Assembly (NCBI GenBank): GCA_015679245.1
Contig: CP064953.1
Span: forward strand, 124,001 to 188,000
Origin: Actinomycetaceae bacterium zg-1166
Lineage (GTDB): Bacteria; Actinomycetota; Actinomycetes; Actinomycetales; Actinomycetaceae
DNA length: 64,000 nt
Direction of reading: 5' to 3'
Shown: piece after piece, positions 54,274-63,517 of the stretch
Numbering within the stretch: the first letter of the stretch is position 1
Layout: each line of letters begins with the position of its first letter
Notes under the pieces: model-generated
What the model saw: the letters and a program-made list of their open reading frames with translations, nothing else
The model's database searches: none
What the model was told of the DNA's origin: nothing
Position numbers and translations under genes: made by a program

Positions 54274-55038
54274 TTACTGTGAGAAAAATGCCGCGAGGGC
54301 AGGGAGCATCTGGAAGTCCCCAGGGAGCCATTCGAGGCATCTTGCTTCCTCCCATGTGAGCCAGGTGAGAGCATCGTGGCTCGAACCGGGAAGGAGTGTG
54401 GGAAGCCCGGCGTAGTCGTCGTTCCCTTGTGGTGAGATTTCTACTGTATTTGTTGCAGAGTCATGGGTATCGTGGCCGTAGTGATTGACGACATCCTCAT
54501 ATCGGGAGCTACTCACGTCGTGAGAGTGAGGGATAAGCTGTGCGAGCCAGAGGCGCATGTAGTACCCGTTGGGAAGGAGCCAATCTCCCTCATCCACAAA
54601 TGGCTGGGAGGCCGCATGAGTGTGTCTTTGTGTGGATCCACCCAAACAGATTTGTGCATCCTCGTCGCCCTTCCCTAGGGCTGTTTTCGTCTGCTCACTT
54701 GCCCTACTCGGGAGGTTCATGCGGTGGCGAATCTGACTTCCTGTAGGAATGCTCGTGTTGGTGGAGTGTGCGGGCGGGGTGAGATCTGCCCGCACACGCG
54801 AACCGATCCGAATGCGTACACCGAGTTCTTCCCAGATTTCGCGATGAAGTGCATCTTCAGGCAGCTCTTTAGCTTCGACTTTTCCGCCAGGGAACTCCCA
54901 TTTCCCGCGAAGGTGTGGTGGATAGGCTCGCTGGGCAGCGAGGAGAACATGAGGGTGAATGAGAGAATCGACGATCGCAGCTCCCACAACGAGCTTCCGG
55001 GGAAGAGAGAGGGTGGTATTGGGGGTGTTGAGACTCAC
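54274..55038 (-). CDS. Nudix hydrolase (MutT-like) with long internal insertion
   Basis: 254 residues, against the usual 130-150 for MutT. The Nudix box is complete (GGKVEAKELPEDALHREIWE then ELGV), preceded by KWEFPGG as in 8-oxo-dGTPases. The fold resumes only near the C-terminus (ALTWLTWEEARCLEWLPGD). Between them lie about 110 extra residues rich in Ser, Thr and His, including HRMNLPSRA, HTHAASQPFVDEGDW and HYGHDTHDSA. The role is probably sanitising oxidised nucleotides; the insert is unexplained. Start GTG 55038, divergent from the UPF0261 gene. Confidence 0.85.
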   Translation of the reverse strand: MSLNTPNTTLSLPRKLVVGAAIVDSLIHPHVLLAAQRAYPPHLRGKWEFPGGKVEAKELPEDALHREIWEELGVRIRIGSRVRADLTPPAHSTNTSIPTGSQIRHRMNLPSRASEQTKTALGKGDEDAQICLGGSTQRHTHAASQPFVDEGDWLLPNGYYMRLWLAQLIPHSHDVSSSRYEDVVNHYGHDTHDSATNTVEISPQGNDDYAGLPTLLPGSSHDALTWLTWEEARCLEWLPGDFQMLPALAAFFSQ

Positions 55039-55289
55039 CCACTCAGTATTTCATGGTGCAGTGTAGGGTTCTCTCCCTGGTGCGCGCTGATCTGCTCCGT
55101 GGCGTGTAGCCCCTGCGCCTACCTTGCTACTTCACAGTTGCGAGAGTGGTAACACGGCTCATCCGGTCTAGGTGCGTCGATGGTTCCTCCTCATTCCCTC
55201 TTCCCTTTCCTATATCTGAACATAAGCACAAGAAGGACGAAGATAAACCCATTCACATCTCCTCTCATAGCAGCGAGGATTGAAAGCGT

Positions 55290-55303
55290 AGGCATCGATG
55301 CCT
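55290..55303. promoter_or_regulatory. Perfect 14-bp palindrome upstream of the UPF0261 gene
   Basis: AGGCATCGATGCCT ends 30 bases before ATG 55334. It is a candidate operator, or a hairpin in the leader, for the two-gene cluster. Confidence 0.4.
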
Positions 55304-55333
55304 GCGGGTGTACATCGTCGTACAGGAGGATAT

Positions 55334-56596
55334 ATGACCACACTTGCCATAGTTGGAACCTTCGACACGAAAGGCGAAGAGTTCCGCTTTATTCAGAGCC
55401 TCGCACATGAGCGTGGCCTCGATACACTGATGATCGATACTGGCGTCTTTGAGCCAACCTTTACTCCCGATATTACGAACGCGCAGGTGGCCGAGGCCGC
55501 AGGTGCACGCATTGAAGAGATCGTCGCCAAGGGTGATCGATCTGAAGGAACACATACCCTTGCGACAGGGATTGCGACGTTACTTCCACAGCTTTACAAG
55601 GAAGGGCGTTTTGACGGCGTCATTTCTTTGGGTGGCTCGGGTGGCACGTCGATTGCTACAGCCGGTATGCGCAAACTTCCCCTGGGCGTTCCAAAGGTCA
55701 TGGTTTCAACAATGGCCTCCGGGATGGTGGCGCAGTATGTGGGTACGAGCGATATTGTGATGATCCCTTCGATCGTCGATGTTGCTGGCCTCAATAAGAT
55801 CTCGCGCCTCGTCTTTACCAATGCTGTGTCCGCAGTGGCTGGAATGCTCGGAGCACATCTGGCACCAGGCCATTCGTACGTAGGTACGGGTGAAGCTGGC
55901 GGCGATGCCTCCACCAGCCAGTCCGAGGAACGTCCCCTCATTGCCGCAACGATGTTTGGTGTAACAACCCCATGCATTACGAAAGCAAAGGAATACCTTG
56001 AGAACGCCGGTTACGACGTCATGGTATTCCATGCCACTGGCATAGGCGGGCGCACAATGGAGGATCTTATCGACAACGGTTTCTTCGCCGGAGTCCTCGA
56101 TATCACCACAACCGAGTGGTGCGACGAAGTCGTGGGCGGAGTACTTGCGGCTGGCTCCGAGCGTTGCAGTGCAGCTGGACGGGCGGGAATTCCGCAGGTT
56201 GTATCTGTGGGTGCACTCGATATGGTGAACTTCGGCCCGCGTGAATCGGTGCCAACGCAGTTTGAGGGGCGAAACTTTTACCAGCACAATCCCACAGTGA
56301 CGCTCATGCGCACCACAGGCGAGGAGCTGCGTGAGATCGCTCGGCGTATCGCCGCCAATCTCAACACTGCCACTGGCCCTACGCTCATGCTCATTCCACA
56401 TTTCGGTGTCTCTATGCTCGACTGTGAGGGTGGAGCATTCTGGGATCCAGAGGCACAAGCCAGCCTCGTTGAGGAATTGAGCACCAGACTTGATCCCGCA
56501 CGTGTGCCGATGGAATTCCTCGATGCACACATTAACGACGACGAATTCGCCCTCACGGCTGCGAAGCGTCTGGTCGATTTTATAGAGCAGAAATGA
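55334..56596 (+). CDS. UPF0261 / Tm-1-like ATP-binding domain protein
   Basis: 420 residues from ATG 55334, chosen for the AGGAGG 8 bases upstream. The UPF0261 family is recognised from the start LAIVGTFDTKGEEF, the glycine loop GVISLGGSGGTSIATAGM, STMASGMVAQYVGTSDI, VFHATGIGGRTMEDLI and ERCSAAGRAGIPQVVSVGA. The N-terminal half of tomato Tm-1 is a homologue that binds ATP and blocks tobamovirus replicase. The bacterial function is unknown, though enzyme chemistry is likely. A TIM-barrel gene follows after 185 bases; the same two domains are fused in Tm-1. Confidence 0.92.
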   Translation: MTTLAIVGTFDTKGEEFRFIQSLAHERGLDTLMIDTGVFEPTFTPDITNAQVAEAAGARIEEIVAKGDRSEGTHTLATGIATLLPQLYKEGRFDGVISLGGSGGTSIATAGMRKLPLGVPKVMVSTMASGMVAQYVGTSDIVMIPSIVDVAGLNKISRLVFTNAVSAVAGMLGAHLAPGHSYVGTGEAGGDASTSQSEERPLIAATMFGVTTPCITKAKEYLENAGYDVMVFHATGIGGRTMEDLIDNGFFAGVLDITTTEWCDEVVGGVLAAGSERCSAAGRAGIPQVVSVGALDMVNFGPRESVPTQFEGRNFYQHNPTVTLMRTTGEELREIARRIAANLNTATGPTLMLIPHFGVSMLDCEGGAFWDPEAQASLVEELSTRLDPARVPMEFLDAHINDDEFALTAAKRLVDFIEQK

Positions 56597-56661
56597 AGAA
56601 ACAACGATCACGCGGGAAAGTGGAGGACGTGATCTCTATGTGAACCTGCGGATCGGAAAAA

Positions 56662-56770
56662 TTGACAACTCAGGTGCGGGCTCACCGTACACAAAATGTG
56701 CGGCACCCGCCGAAGAAAACAACAGAACAGTACAGCGGCACAAGCCGCACATATAAGACACATATAAGAA
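56662..56770 (+). promoter_or_regulatory. Regulatory region of the TIM-barrel gene
   Basis: TTGACA at 56662-56667 is a candidate -35. The inverted repeat ATGTGCGGC (56696-56704) / GCCGCACAT (56744-56752) and a tandem repeat ACATATAAGA (56749-56758, 56760-56769) follow. The repeats end just before the ribosome site and are candidates for the AraC-type regulator encoded opposite. Confidence 0.45.
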
Positions 56771-56781
56771 AGGACAGCGCA

Positions 56782-57612
56782 ATGCTGCGTAAGACTCGTT
56801 CCGAAATTCTCGCTGACTTTAAGAAGCAGACCGAAGCTGGCAAGATCCTCGTCGGTGTGGGCGCAGGCACAGGCATTACTGCTAAGTGCTCGGAGAAGGC
56901 CGACGTCGATATGCTCATCATCTACAACTCAGGTCGCTTCCGCATGGCTGGGCGCGGATCGCTCTCTGGAATCCTCTCCTATGGCGATGCCAACAAGATC
57001 GTGCAGGAGATGGGTCAGGAAGTACTCCCAATTGTGCAAAAGACACCCGTGCTTGCTGGTGTCTGTGGCACGGATCCCTTCCGAATCATGGATATTTTCC
57101 TCAAGCAACTCAAGGATCAGGGCTTTAACGGTGTTCAGAACTTCCCAACCGTTGGCCTTATCGACGGTGTTTTCCGCGCAAACCTTGAGGAAACTGGGAT
57201 GGGATACGGCCTCGAAGTGGAGATGATTCGTGAGGCGCATAAGCTTGATATGCTCACCTGCCCTTACGTTTTCGATCCTCAGCAAGCCCGCGATATGGCT
57301 GAGGCTGGTGCTGATATTCTCGTCGCCCATATGGGCTTGACGACGAAGGGTTCCATCGGTGCGGAAACGGCTCTCACTCTTGACGATTGTTGCGAGCGTA
57401 TCCGTGAGATCATCGCTGCTGGGCGCGAGGTGCGCCCCGACATTATGGTGATCTGCCACGGCGGACCGATTGCGGATCCAGAGGATGCGGCCTACGTGAT
57501 CGGAAAGGTGCCTGAACTCGATGGCTTCTTCGGTGCTTCGTCGATTGAACGCCTGGCATCCGAGCGTGGAATGACGACGCAGGCAGCGGCCTTCAAAGCA
57601 ATTTCGAAGTGA
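56782..57612 (+). CDS. PEP-hydrolase-family TIM-barrel enzyme
   Basis: 276 residues from ATG 56782 (GAAAGGA upstream). Matches the PEP_hydrolase / TIM-barrel signal-transduction family: ILVGVGAGTGITAK, LIIYNSGRFRMAGRGSLSG, NFPTVGLIDGVFR, AHMGLTTKGSIGA, and near the end ICHGGPIADPEDA and GFFGASSIERL. The name comes from similarity to phosphoenolpyruvate hydrolase, but the true substrate of this branch is unknown. It corresponds to the C-terminal half of plant Tm-1. It shares orientation with the UPF0261 gene and faces a regulator carrying a second copy of the domain. Confidence 0.92.
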   Translation: MLRKTRSEILADFKKQTEAGKILVGVGAGTGITAKCSEKADVDMLIIYNSGRFRMAGRGSLSGILSYGDANKIVQEMGQEVLPIVQKTPVLAGVCGTDPFRIMDIFLKQLKDQGFNGVQNFPTVGLIDGVFRANLEETGMGYGLEVEMIREAHKLDMLTCPYVFDPQQARDMAEAGADILVAHMGLTTKGSIGAETALTLDDCCERIREIIAAGREVRPDIMVICHGGPIADPEDAAYVIGKVPELDGFFGASSIERLASERGMTTQAAAFKAISK

Positions 57613-57710
57613 GATTTAGTTAAAGTTGCGCCGCCTCACGAAGAATCCGATATGCGACGAGTCGAGTACAACGTGACTGTGTAGGCGTGACTTTGCTCTA
57701 GAGGTATCAA

Positions 57711-57760
57711 CGTGGAGGTGCGGGGAAGATGGATTCATCATGTGCCCCACACCTCCACGT
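57711..57760. terminator. Bidirectional terminator-like hairpin
   Basis: CGTGGAGGTG (57711-57720) pairs with CACCTCCACG (57750-57759), extended by GGGG/CCCC after a bulge. It sits midway between the convergent TIM-barrel and AraC-type genes. Confidence 0.6.
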
Positions 57761-57811
57761 CCAGGTGGAAATCTGGATCGGCAACTGTCGCTGGCAGAAG
57801 TACTCGTCGCG

Positions 57812-59014
57812 TTAGGCGTGTGCCGTAGACGTTGCACGGAAACGAAAAGCTGTGGGAGTCTCGCCCACTGTCTTCTTGAATGTGCGCGAGAACTGCGCTG
57901 GATCAGGGTATCCCACAGATTCAGCGATACTTTTTATCGGGTAGGTTGTGCCGCCTAGAAGTCTTTTCGCAATCTCCATCCTCACCTGGATGAGGTAGCG
58001 TGTGAAAGTGGTTCCCATCTCTGCGGAGAAAATCGTGGATAGACGCGAGGAAGAGATGTGGAGGAGATCGGCTATATCACCGAGGCGAATATCGAGGGCG
58101 TAATTCTCTGCGATATAACTCGTCACCACATCCGCATGATCCGCAGCACTCATAGCTTTCCCTGCCATGCGTGAGAGTACCTTTTCGGTGATGTTGTCAC
58201 CGCCGCTCTTAAAATCAATAGCTGCCTGAAGAATGGCATTCTCGGAAGGAATTCGGTCGAACACAGAACCACCGATATATCCCTGACAGGCTGTGTGCGC
58301 ATAAAGGTAGCGCATTGCTTCCGGGGTGGCGGCTGGCCCCGAATAGATCATGCGGATAACTTCATGCTCCTCGCAAGCAGTGAATATTCCGCGCGCAATG
58401 TCCACCCCTCGCGAGATAGAGATTCCTCGCCCACGCCCAATGAAACCGCCGCGAGTGAGACCCAAGTGTGCACAAAGTATGTGCGCACCTGCTTTCACCA
58501 TCGCTCTTGCCTCGTCGGGATTGCTCGCAAAAGCGAGGGTAAGCATACCGTTCTTGCGTGCCAGGCGAATGGCTTCTACTTCCCGACTGTAGGAGGTACC
58601 TTCTTCCTCAAGAGCCATGCGAAACTTACCATCCACAAGACTCAAGGTGGGGTAATTGACCACCCCGGCAAAGCCGAGTTCACGCAGGTGGGGGATATAG
58701 GTTGAGAGTTCGATTGTCGGATCAGAAGCAAAAAGTCCAAAGAATACGGGAATCTCTCCAGCCATCGGAAGAATTTCCGGCGTGGCAAATTCTTCGACGA
58801 GGGCGTTGGAGTTCCCGTACCCCAGGTAGGAGGCGAGGGAGCCGAGCCCCGCCTGGCGAAAGCGACCAGCTGAGAGGGCAAGAATCATATCGATCCCAGC
58901 CATGCGCGCGAACTTGGCAGTGAGCCCGGAGCCAACAGCAGCACCGATGAGATAGGTATCGGCAGCTGCTCCTTCGCGCAGGTAGCGGAGTGCCTCTTCA
59001 GTATTTTTTCTCAC
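57812..59014 (-). CDS. AraC-type regulator with PEP-hydrolase-like TIM-barrel sensor
   Basis: 400 residues. Residues about 10-275 are a diverged copy of the neighbouring TIM-barrel protein: AAVGSGLTAKFARMAG, LSAGRFRQAGLGSLASYLG, NYPTLSLVDGKFRMALEEEG, AHLGLTRGGFIGR and QGYIGGSVFDRIP. Residues about 295-395 are a double helix-turn-helix AraC domain (IADLLHISSSRLSTIFSAEM, then IAESVGYPDPAQFSRTFKK). The enzyme's CHGGP is YSGPA here, so it probably binds ligand without turnover. GTG 59014 has AGGAGG upstream. It starts 36 bases after the DHA2 exporter gene on the same strand. Confidence 0.9.
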   Translation of the reverse strand: MRKNTEEALRYLREGAAADTYLIGAAVGSGLTAKFARMAGIDMILALSAGRFRQAGLGSLASYLGYGNSNALVEEFATPEILPMAGEIPVFFGLFASDPTIELSTYIPHLRELGFAGVVNYPTLSLVDGKFRMALEEEGTSYSREVEAIRLARKNGMLTLAFASNPDEARAMVKAGAHILCAHLGLTRGGFIGRGRGISISRGVDIARGIFTACEEHEVIRMIYSGPAATPEAMRYLYAHTACQGYIGGSVFDRIPSENAILQAAIDFKSGGDNITEKVLSRMAGKAMSAADHADVVTSYIAENYALDIRLGDIADLLHISSSRLSTIFSAEMGTTFTRYLIQVRMEIAKRLLGGTTYPIKSIAESVGYPDPAQFSRTFKKTVGETPTAFRFRATSTAHA

Positions 59015-59050
59015 TGCACTGCCTCCTACCTCGCACTATACCTTCGTAGC

Positions 59051-60778
<1,728 letters not shown>

Positions 60779-60877
60779 CTATTTCTTCGTGCCTCATGTC
60801 TGGCTACTCCACAGAGGGAGGTGCCACAGTGGTTAGGGTGGTAGCGCTGGACGTGTAGACGTGAGTAAGTAAGGAAT

Positions 60878-61639
60878 TTAGTCCGCCTTGCGGGTGCTTA
60901 TGGGCTGCGAACTTCTTCGTGAGGAAACCTCATGCGGATGAGTATGTGTGGTGATCTCGCTGAAGGCTGCGATTACTCGATCGAGAGCAGCGTAGAGATC
61001 TAAGGTGTTCTTTTCTTCATCGTTTTCAGTGTTGAGGCCATGGAAGGAGCTGGTGGTGGATTCTCTAGTTGTGTGGGCTTCGTCGGGAAGGAACGGGCAG
61101 ATGCCAGGTGTGGCAGAGTTGCGCATCCAATCTGCGATTGCAGCACGCTCAACAGCCTGAGCTAGTTGGACTGCAGCGGTAACGCGGGGATCTGTTTCCT
61201 CAGTGTTGAATCGGCGTGCATAGCTGTGGCGGAGGTCTGCTGTGTTGCGGTGGAGGTAATCGTCAAGCACAGAGCGTACTTCTGGGTTGTGAGCGAGGAT
61301 GTCCTTGAAAGCGCGGAAGTAGCGCATGTTGAGGGGCGTGTGAGCGAAGCGTATTCGTAGTGTCTGGTTAAGCCCTTCAAAGAAAGGGAGTGAGGAGTCC
61401 TCGATGAGGGCGGCTTCAGTGGGGGAAAGTGGCTGAGGTAGCACGCCGAGCATGTCGGACTTGGAAGGAAAATAGTTGAAGATTGTGCGGCGCGAGACTC
61501 CGGCACGCTCAGCGATGTCCTCGACGGTTACTGCCGAGTAACCGCGTTCGGTGATGAGTTCGAAGGCGGCACGGCGGATGATTTCTGTGCGGCGTTCTTT
61601 GAGCGGCTTTCGCTCGGAATCTTCACGTATCTGACTCAC
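60878..61639 (-). CDS. TetR-family transcriptional repressor
   Basis: 253 residues from GTG 61639, the start favoured by a TAATCT -10 element 7 bases upstream; a much longer open frame has no start signal. The N-terminal TetR helix-turn-helix is FELITERGYSAVTVEDIAER with AGVSRRTIFNYFPSK. The C-terminal ligand domain is typical in size, with an extra Ser/Thr/His-rich tail of about 50 residues. It probably represses itself and the downstream DHA2 exporter gene, with an operator over its own promoter. Confidence 0.9.
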   Translation of the reverse strand: MSQIREDSERKPLKERRTEIIRRAAFELITERGYSAVTVEDIAERAGVSRRTIFNYFPSKSDMLGVLPQPLSPTEAALIEDSSLPFFEGLNQTLRIRFAHTPLNMRYFRAFKDILAHNPEVRSVLDDYLHRNTADLRHSYARRFNTEETDPRVTAAVQLAQAVERAAIADWMRNSATPGICPFLPDEAHTTRESTTSSFHGLNTENDEEKNTLDLYAALDRVIAAFSEITTHTHPHEVSSRRSSQPISTRKAD

Positions 61640-61646
61640 TCCCCCA

Positions 61647-61682
61647 AGATTACACTCAGTGCAAAAATGCACGAAGTGCAAG
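61647..61682 (-). promoter_or_regulatory. tetR promoter with nested operator-like inverted repeats
   Basis: The -10 TAATCT (61652-61647) lies 7 bases before GTG 61639. Just upstream, TGCAC-GAA-GTGCA (61669-61681) and GTGCA-AAAA-TGCAC (61659-61672) form overlapping inverted repeats of the same half-site across the spacer and -35 region, as expected for TetR autorepression. Confidence 0.55.
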
Positions 61683-61868
61683 TCGTGTGAGGTCTGTAAC
61701 TTCTCGGTGAGAGCTAGGAAATGATGGATCGTGAGGGGGGATCGTGAAGGGGCTGGCGGAATGTGAGAGCTGATGAAGTGTGAGAGGTTGGTACGTAGGG
61801 AAAGCGAGCGAACGTATCCCACGCATCGCTAGTGGAAGGTCCTAGCGCGGGCGTGGGAGAATAACCCT

Positions 61869-62606
61869 ATGAGTTATACCCTTGTACTGCTCCGCCACGG
61901 CGAGAGCGAATGGAATGCAAAGAATCTCTTCACTGGCTGGGTTGATGTGCCCCTTTCGGAGAAAGGCCAGGCCGAGGCACGCCACGGTGGTGAGCTACTC
62001 AAGGAAGCCGGTGTGCTCCCCGAAAAGCTCTACACGTCGATGCTTCGTCGTGCCATCATGACGGCGAACCTCGCCCTCGATTCGGCTGACCGCCACTGGA
62101 TCCCTGTCGAGCGTAACTGGCGCCTCAATGAGCGCCATTACGGTGCTCTCCAAGGCAAGAACAAGAAAGAGATCCGCGACGAATACGGCGAGGATCAGTT
62201 CATGCAGTGGCGCCGTTCCTATGATGTGCCACCGCCCGCTATCGAAGCTGGTTCCGAGTTCTCTCAGGATTCCGACCCGCGCTACGCTGGTGAACCGATC
62301 CCTGCAACCGAGTGCCTTAAGGACGTTCTTGAGCGCCTTCTGCCTTATTGGAACGAGGTTATCGTCCCGGATATTAAGACCGGAAAGACGATCATGATTG
62401 CCGCCCACGGCAACTCGCTGCGCGCCATCGTCAAGCACCTTGACGAGATTTCTGACGACGACATTGCAGGAGTGAATATTCCTACGGGTATTCCACTTGT
62501 CTACGAACTTGACGAGGAAACTCTCAAACCTGTGAAGAAAGGCGGAACCTATCTGGATCCCGAAGCTGAGGCCAAGATTGCCGCAGTAGCCAACCAGGGT
62601 AAGTGA
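61869..62606 (+). CDS. gpmA: 2,3-bisphosphoglycerate-dependent phosphoglycerate mutase
   Basis: 245 residues; interconverts 3- and 2-phosphoglycerate in glycolysis. Phosphohistidine loop [10 protein letters not shown], substrate loop [17 protein letters not shown], catalytic Glu nearby and second active-site His in [15 protein letters not shown]. Full length for the dPGM type. ATG 61869 begins [12 protein letters not shown]. It is divergent from tetR and followed by a strong terminator. Confidence 0.96.
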   Translation: MSYTLVLLRHGESEWNAKNLFTGWVDVPLSEKGQAEARHGGELLKEAGVLPEKLYTSMLRRAIMTANLALDSADRHWIPVERNWRLNERHYGALQGKNKKEIRDEYGEDQFMQWRRSYDVPPPAIEAGSEFSQDSDPRYAGEPIPATECLKDVLERLLPYWNEVIVPDIKTGKTIMIAAHGNSLRAIVKHLDEISDDDIAGVNIPTGIPLVYELDEETLKPVKKGGTYLDPEAEAKIAAVANQGK

Positions 62607-62653
62607 TTTCAGAACTGCCGGTCTGTTGCCTTTGCTAGGTGTTGAGGTAGACG

Positions 62654-62691
62654 AGACGAGGTGAGATAGGTGAGTCTATCCCACCTCGTCT
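62654..62691 (+). terminator. Terminator of gpmA
   Basis: A 16-bp stem with one mismatch (62654-62669 with 62676-62691), core AGACGAGGTG / CACCTCGTCT, 6-base loop, followed by GTGTTTCTG. No other feature was seen before carD. Confidence 0.8.
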
Positions 62692-62897
62692 GTGTTTCTG
62701 TGGTCACTCGCGGGTGGGGTTTGCGCCACCTGGAGTCTCACGGTGGGGAGCTTTCTGAGAAGGGATAGTGCAAGGGAAAGTTTTCTTTTGTCCCTTAACC
62801 CTTTCTTTTCCGCCAGAAGAATCCGCGAGAATCGGCCTCTTATGGGGCCGTGGTAGAATAGGTGAGCCGAAAAGGACTTCACGGAGGGTATAAAGGT

Positions 62898-63446
62898 ATG
62901 GGTTTCACAGTCGGTGAGACAGTCGTCTATCCTCACCACGGCGCCGCTTACATTGAGGATGTTTCCACGAAGAAGATTCGCGGCGAAGAGAAGCTCTACC
63001 TCACACTTCGCGTGATGCAGGGGGATCTCGTCATCCAAGTTCCCGCCGATAAGGTAGAGGAAGTGGGTGTGCGTGATGTCTCCAATGATTCCCAGCTCGA
63101 ACATGTCTTTAGTGTTCTTCGTGCCGAGGATGTGGAAGAGCCGTCTAACTGGTCGCGCCGCTACAAAGCTAACTCCGAAAAACTCACTTCTGGCGATGTT
63201 GTCAAGGTAGCTGAGGTAGTGCGTGATCTCACCCGTCGTGATAACGGTCGAGGCCTTTCTGCTGGTGAAAAGCGTATGCTCTCCCAGGCGCGTCAAATCC
63301 TTGGATCCGAAGTGGCACTCGCACGCAACGTGAGCGACGAGGAAGCCATGGGGATTCTTGACGAGATTCTTGTCGAATCTGTGGCGATTGCTAAGGCAGC
63401 AGAAGCTGCTGCTGAAGTAGAAGTATCGGCCTCAAGCACTGAATAA
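62898..63446 (+). CDS. carD: CarD-family transcription regulator
   Basis: 182 residues from ATG 62898, preceded by GGAGGG. The N-terminal RNA-polymerase-interaction domain (Tudor-like) opens with [20 protein letters not shown], including the family's VVYP and HHG motifs. The C-terminal helical DNA-binding domain contains [13 protein letters not shown] with the conserved Trp that stabilises open promoter complexes. A Glu/Ala tail of about 20 residues extends the usual length of 160. CarD activates rRNA and other promoters. ispD follows, the standard actinobacterial order. Confidence 0.95.
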   Translation: MGFTVGETVVYPHHGAAYIEDVSTKKIRGEEKLYLTLRVMQGDLVIQVPADKVEEVGVRDVSNDSQLEHVFSVLRAEDVEEPSNWSRRYKANSEKLTSGDVVKVAEVVRDLTRRDNGRGLSAGEKRMLSQARQILGSEVALARNVSDEEAMGILDEILVESVAIAKAAEAAAEVEVSASSTE

Positions 63447-63517
63447 TCTGGAGACATTCCACCTGCCACACCTCTTACCGCGTGATCGCATCAATCGCGA
63501 GGAAGCGAGCTGAGTTC

